Below, one piece after another: positions 61,079-64,000 of a DNA stretch of 64,000 nucleotides. The stretch comes from Pseudomonas putida (GTDB taxonomy: Bacteria > Pseudomonadota > Gammaproteobacteria > Pseudomonadales > Pseudomonadaceae). The stretch covers positions 62,001 through 126,000 of the forward strand of contig NZ_MKZO01000073.1 in assembly GCF_001941965.1 (NCBI RefSeq). The letters are read 5' to 3'. How positions within the stretch are numbered: position 1 is the first letter of the stretch; every line of letters starts with the position of its first letter. The translations under genes and the position numbers were made by a program. The notes beneath the pieces are model-generated. The model was not told the DNA's origin, searched no databases, and saw only the letters and a list, made by a program, of their open reading frames with translations.

Positions 61079-62569
61079 TCACACGACCACGAACAGCACA
61101 GCCACGAAGATGCTGGCCGCCGAGAAGGTCATGGTCCGGGAGGACCAGGTGTTGAACCATTGTTGAAAGCTGGCGAGGTCGCGTTTGAGTGCGGTGGGCT
61201 GGCGGGTCCAGGACTGGCGGTCGAGGCGGAAGAACACGTAGATCTTCATCAGCGCGCCGACGATCTGGTTGTAATAGAGGATCAGCGGGTAGGCCGGGCC
61301 GATCTTGTGTCCGGAGCAGAGCAGCATGATGGTCAGGATCAGGCGGGTGATGCCGATCCACAGCAGGTAGGCGAGGAGGAACTTCGCGCCGAACTTGAAG
61401 CTGGCGATCATGGCGACGGTCAGGCCCAGCAGGCTGGTCCACATCGACACGCGCTGGTCGAACAGCACCACGCTGGTGAACAGGCCGAGGCGACGCATCC
61501 CCAGGCCCAGGGCGCGGGAGTTCTGCCGCAGGTTGTTGCCGTACCAGCGGTACATCAGCTTGCGGCTGGCCTTGAAGAAGCTCTTTTCCGGCGGGTGCTC
61601 GACGGTGTTGATGTCGGCATCCGGCACGTAGAAGGTGTCGTAGCCCAGGCGCATCAGGCTGAACCAGCTGGACTTGTCGTCACCGGTGAGGAACTTGAAG
61701 CGGCCGAGGCGCCAGTGGTACAGCGAGTCGCTCTCGACGTCGGCGATGAACTCGGGGTTGGTCACCACCGTGGCGCGGAACATCGACATGCGCCCGGTCA
61801 TGGTCAGCACGCGCTTGGACAGGGCCATGGAGCACATGTTGATGTGGCGCTGGGCGAAGCGCAGCTTGTGCCATTCGCTCATCACGTAGCCGCCGCGTAC
61901 TTCGCAGAATTCGTTGGTGGTCAGGCCACCGACATTGCCGAACAGCTTGAACCAGGGGACGGTCTTGCGCACCACGCCCTCACCGAGCACGGTGTCGCCG
62001 TCGATCACCGCGACCACGGCGTTCTCGTCCGGCAGGTGGCGGGAGATGGCGCGGAAACCGAAGGCCAGGCCGTCGCGCTTGCCGGTACCGGCGATGCGCA
62101 CGAAGTCCAGGCTGACGTGTTCCGGCGGGTTGTACTTGGCCCACAGGCTCTTGATCAGCAGTTCGTCGGACATCTCCACCAGCGAGCAGACCACGGTGGT
62201 CGGGTAGCCGCACTGGATCGCTTCGCGGATCACCGAGCTGTAGACCTGGGCGGTGGTCAGGGCGTCGATGCGGAAGCTGGTGACCATCAGGTAGACGTGG
62301 GACGGGTCGGCCGCCTTGCCGAGTTTCTGCACCTTGCGGCGCAGGCGTGGGTAAACCACATACAGGAACAGCATGCCGCGCACGAAGTGCGTCGCGCCCA
62401 TGGAGTAGCGCCAGATGCCGACCGCGCCGATCAGGAACAGGAAGTCCTTGGAATCGGGGTCGAACAGGGTGTTGGGCAGGGCCAGGGCGATCAGCATGAG
62501 CAGGCTCACGTAGAACAGCCAACCGGCGGCCTGCAGCAGGCCGTGCTTGAGGCTTTGCATGTTCAGCAT
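61079..62569 (-). CDS. alg8: Alg8, alginate polymerase (GT2 glycosyltransferase)
   Basis: The 496-residue membrane enzyme polymerises GDP-mannuronate. N-terminal helices frame a GT2 domain with the metal motif 'VVAVIDGDTVLGEGVV', 'FLTGDDKSSWF' and the acceptor motif 'SRKLMYRWYGNNLRQN', followed by C-terminal helices. It forms the synthase with Alg44. Confidence 0.96.
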   Translation of the reverse strand: MLNMQSLKHGLLQAAGWLFYVSLLMLIALALPNTLFDPDSKDFLFLIGAVGIWRYSMGATHFVRGMLFLYVVYPRLRRKVQKLGKAADPSHVYLMVTSFRIDALTTAQVYSSVIREAIQCGYPTTVVCSLVEMSDELLIKSLWAKYNPPEHVSLDFVRIAGTGKRDGLAFGFRAISRHLPDENAVVAVIDGDTVLGEGVVRKTVPWFKLFGNVGGLTTNEFCEVRGGYVMSEWHKLRFAQRHINMCSMALSKRVLTMTGRMSMFRATVVTNPEFIADVESDSLYHWRLGRFKFLTGDDKSSWFSLMRLGYDTFYVPDADINTVEHPPEKSFFKASRKLMYRWYGNNLRQNSRALGLGMRRLGLFTSVVLFDQRVSMWTSLLGLTVAMIASFKFGAKFLLAYLLWIGITRLILTIMLLCSGHKIGPAYPLILYYNQIVGALMKIYVFFRLDRQSWTRQPTALKRDLASFQQWFNTWSSRTMTFSAASIFVAVLFVVV

Positions 62570-62598
62570 CCGTATCGGTGACGGGACGTTCGAATAAG

Positions 62599-62624
62599 CG
62601 CGCGGGGCCGGACGGCCCCGCGCG
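62599..62624 (-). promoter_or_regulatory. GC-rich hairpin in the algD-alg8 gap
   Basis: CGCGCGGGGCCG (62599-62610) and CGGCCCCGCGCG (62613-62624) are exact reverse complements with only 2 bases between them, beginning 7 bases beyond the algD stop codon. There is no U-tract, so it may be an attenuator, mRNA-stabilising stem or RNase site more than a full terminator. Confidence 0.6.
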
Positions 62625-62630
62625 GCCTGC

Positions 62631-63947
62631 TTACCAGCAGATACCTTCGGTACGGCTGGTGCTGCAGGTGGTCTTGCTCATGAAGCCGACCAGGTCGATC
62701 ACCTGCTTGCCGGCCGGCGCCTGCTGGGCCAGGGCGCGGAACTGCTCGTCGCGGTTGCCGAGGACGATGATCTCGGCAGCGTCGATGACCTTCTGGAAAT
62801 CGGCGTTGAGCAGGGAGGAGACGTGGGGGATCTTCGACTCGATGTAGTCCTTGTTGGCGCCATGGACCCGGGCGTATTCCACATTCTGGTCGTAGATGTT
62901 CAGCTCATAGCCCTTGCCGATCAGGCGCTCGGCCAGTTCCACCAGCGGGCTTTCGCGCAGGTCGTCGGTGCCGGCCTTGAAGCTCAGGCCGAGCAGGGCA
63001 ACCTTGCGCTTGTCATGGCTTTCGATGATGTCGAAGGCGTTCTGCACCTGCGATTCGTTGCTGCGCATCAGCGAGTCGAGCAGCGGTGCCTTCACGTCGA
63101 GGCTGCTGGCGCGGTAGGTGAGGGCGCGCACGTCCTTGGGCAGGCACGAACCGCCGAAGGCGAAGCCGGGGCGCATGTAGTACTGGGACAGGTTGAGGGC
63201 CTTGTCCTGGCAGACCACGTCCATCACTTCGCGGCCATCGACGCCGACCGCCTTGGCGATGTTGCCGATCTCGTTGGCGAAGGTGACCTTGGTCGCGTGC
63301 CAGACGTTGCAGGTGTACTTGATCATCTCGGCGACTTCGATGTCCTTGCGGATGATCGGCGCGTCGAGTTCTTCGTAGAGGGCCTGGAGCACGTCGCCGC
63401 TGGCCTTGTCCAGTTCACCGATGACGGTCATCGGCGGCTGGTCGTAGTCCTTGATCGCGGTGCTTTCACGGAGGAATTCCGGGTTGACCGCGACGCCGAA
63501 ATCGACGCCGGCCTTCTTGCCCGAGCAGTCCTCGAGGATCGGGATCACCACGTTCTTCACGGTGCCCGGCAGCACGGTGCTGCGCACCACGATGGTGTGG
63601 CGGCTGGCTTTCTCGCGGAGGACGAAGCCGATCTCGCGGCACACCGACTCGATGTATTCGAGGCCGAGGTCGCCGTTTTTCTTGCTTGGGGTACCGACGC
63701 AGATCATCGATACATCGCTGTCGCGGATGGCCTGGGAGAAATCGGTGGTGCCACGCAGCCGACCGTTGGCGATGCCCTGTTGCAGCAGGGTTTCCAGGCC
63801 GGGTTCGACAATCGGGGATTTGCCCTGGTTGATCAGGTCGATCTTGGTTGCGGAAACATCCACGCCGATGACCTCATGGCCCCGGGCAGACAGGCAACCG
63901 GCACAGACTGCACCCACATAACCCAAACCAAAGATGCTGATACGCAT
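62631..63947 (-). CDS. algD: AlgD, GDP-mannose 6-dehydrogenase
   Basis: The 438-residue enzyme makes GDP-mannuronic acid, the committed step of alginate synthesis. N-terminal Rossmann 'RISIFGLGYVGAVCAGCLSA', central 'EMIKYTCNVWHATKVTFANE', catalytic Cys in 'GFAFGGSCLPKDVRAL' and the C-terminal second Rossmann 'KVALLGLSFKAGTDDLRESP'. Start 63947 has a 'gaggtg' site; a GTG at 63956 is unlikely. The long algD promoter region lies mostly beyond the window. Confidence 0.97.
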   Translation of the reverse strand: MRISIFGLGYVGAVCAGCLSARGHEVIGVDVSATKIDLINQGKSPIVEPGLETLLQQGIANGRLRGTTDFSQAIRDSDVSMICVGTPSKKNGDLGLEYIESVCREIGFVLREKASRHTIVVRSTVLPGTVKNVVIPILEDCSGKKAGVDFGVAVNPEFLRESTAIKDYDQPPMTVIGELDKASGDVLQALYEELDAPIIRKDIEVAEMIKYTCNVWHATKVTFANEIGNIAKAVGVDGREVMDVVCQDKALNLSQYYMRPGFAFGGSCLPKDVRALTYRASSLDVKAPLLDSLMRSNESQVQNAFDIIESHDKRKVALLGLSFKAGTDDLRESPLVELAERLIGKGYELNIYDQNVEYARVHGANKDYIESKIPHVSSLLNADFQKVIDAAEIIVLGNRDEQFRALAQQAPAGKQVIDLVGFMSKTTCSTSRTEGICW

Positions 63948-64000
63948 CGCATTCACCTCATGTAGTTAGCTACGCCGATTCCATTCAAAGAACCGGACCG
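63948..64000. other. Start of the algD leader
   Basis: Only 53 bases of the region upstream of algD are inside the window. They hold the ribosome binding site (63953-63960) and no clear promoter. The AlgU-type promoter and remote regulator sites expected for algD would be beyond the edge. Confidence 0.4.

Overview
The window is high-GC DNA from a Pseudomonas chromosome, probably the P. putida / P. fluorescens side of the genus. The evidence is a complete twelve-gene alginate operon, the hmgR-hmgAfahAmaiA homogentisate pathway, the folM / flavodoxin / LysR / cidAB neighbourhood typical of the genus, and about ten copies of a Pseudomonas-type REP palindrome (core GCTGGCAAGCCAGCTCCCAC). I saw no rRNA, tRNA, CRISPR array, prophage or intact insertion sequence.

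Layout. 1-5.5 kb: 3' part of a giant repeat-rich autotransporter. 5.6-8 kb: membrane acyltransferase, a small membrane protein and a nucleotidyltransferase-like protein. 8-12.4 kb: a block that looks light-linked, with a HopJ-family protein, a DUF1244 protein, folM (dihydromonapterin reductase), a monooxygenase-fold membrane protein, a MerR regulator of the class II LitR type, a PilZ-like protein and a short LOV photoreceptor. 12.5-15 kb: flavodoxin, LysR regulator and cidAB. 15-17.5 kb: alpha/beta hydrolase, an MFE-2-type SDR and a small channel-like membrane protein. 17.8-22 kb: homogentisate catabolism with its IclR repressor and a visible operator. 22-25 kb: SirB1-like protein, Leu/Phe/Val dehydrogenase, LexA-controlled yebG, and psiE.

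25.3-35.8 kb: a one-strand cluster of desaturase, PhnD-like protein, ECF sigma factor, FecR, TonB-dependent receptor, two periplasmic binding proteins, an ornithine-cyclodeaminase-like enzyme and an aromatic amino-acid-lyase homologue without the MIO-forming triad. A 31-bp element conserved at 28 of 31 positions precedes both the first gene and the receptor, so the cluster may be one ECF-sigma regulon. Its substrate is unknown. 35.9-44.8 kb: stress and hypothetical proteins, a LysR-controlled tripartite efflux system (MFS, HlyD, OMF) with a repeated operator-like palindrome, two SDRs and two small proteins. 44.9-47.7 kb: an Rhs polymorphic toxin whose C-terminal domain resembles a PI3/4-kinase / HipA-like fold, with no obvious immunity gene.

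47.7-63.9 kb: the alginate operon on the minus strand, in transcription order algD-alg8-alg44-algK-algE-algG-algX-algL-algI-algJ-algF-algA. AlgA and AlgD make GDP-mannuronate. Alg8 and Alg44 polymerise it at the inner membrane under c-di-GMP control. AlgG, AlgX, AlgL and AlgK act in the periplasm, AlgI, AlgJ, AlgF and AlgX acetylate the polymer, and AlgE exports it. REP palindrome pairs sit in two places inside this operon. One lies between algL and algI. The other lies inside the algK reading frame, where it appears to be translated as an N-terminal extension ahead of the lipoprotein signal.
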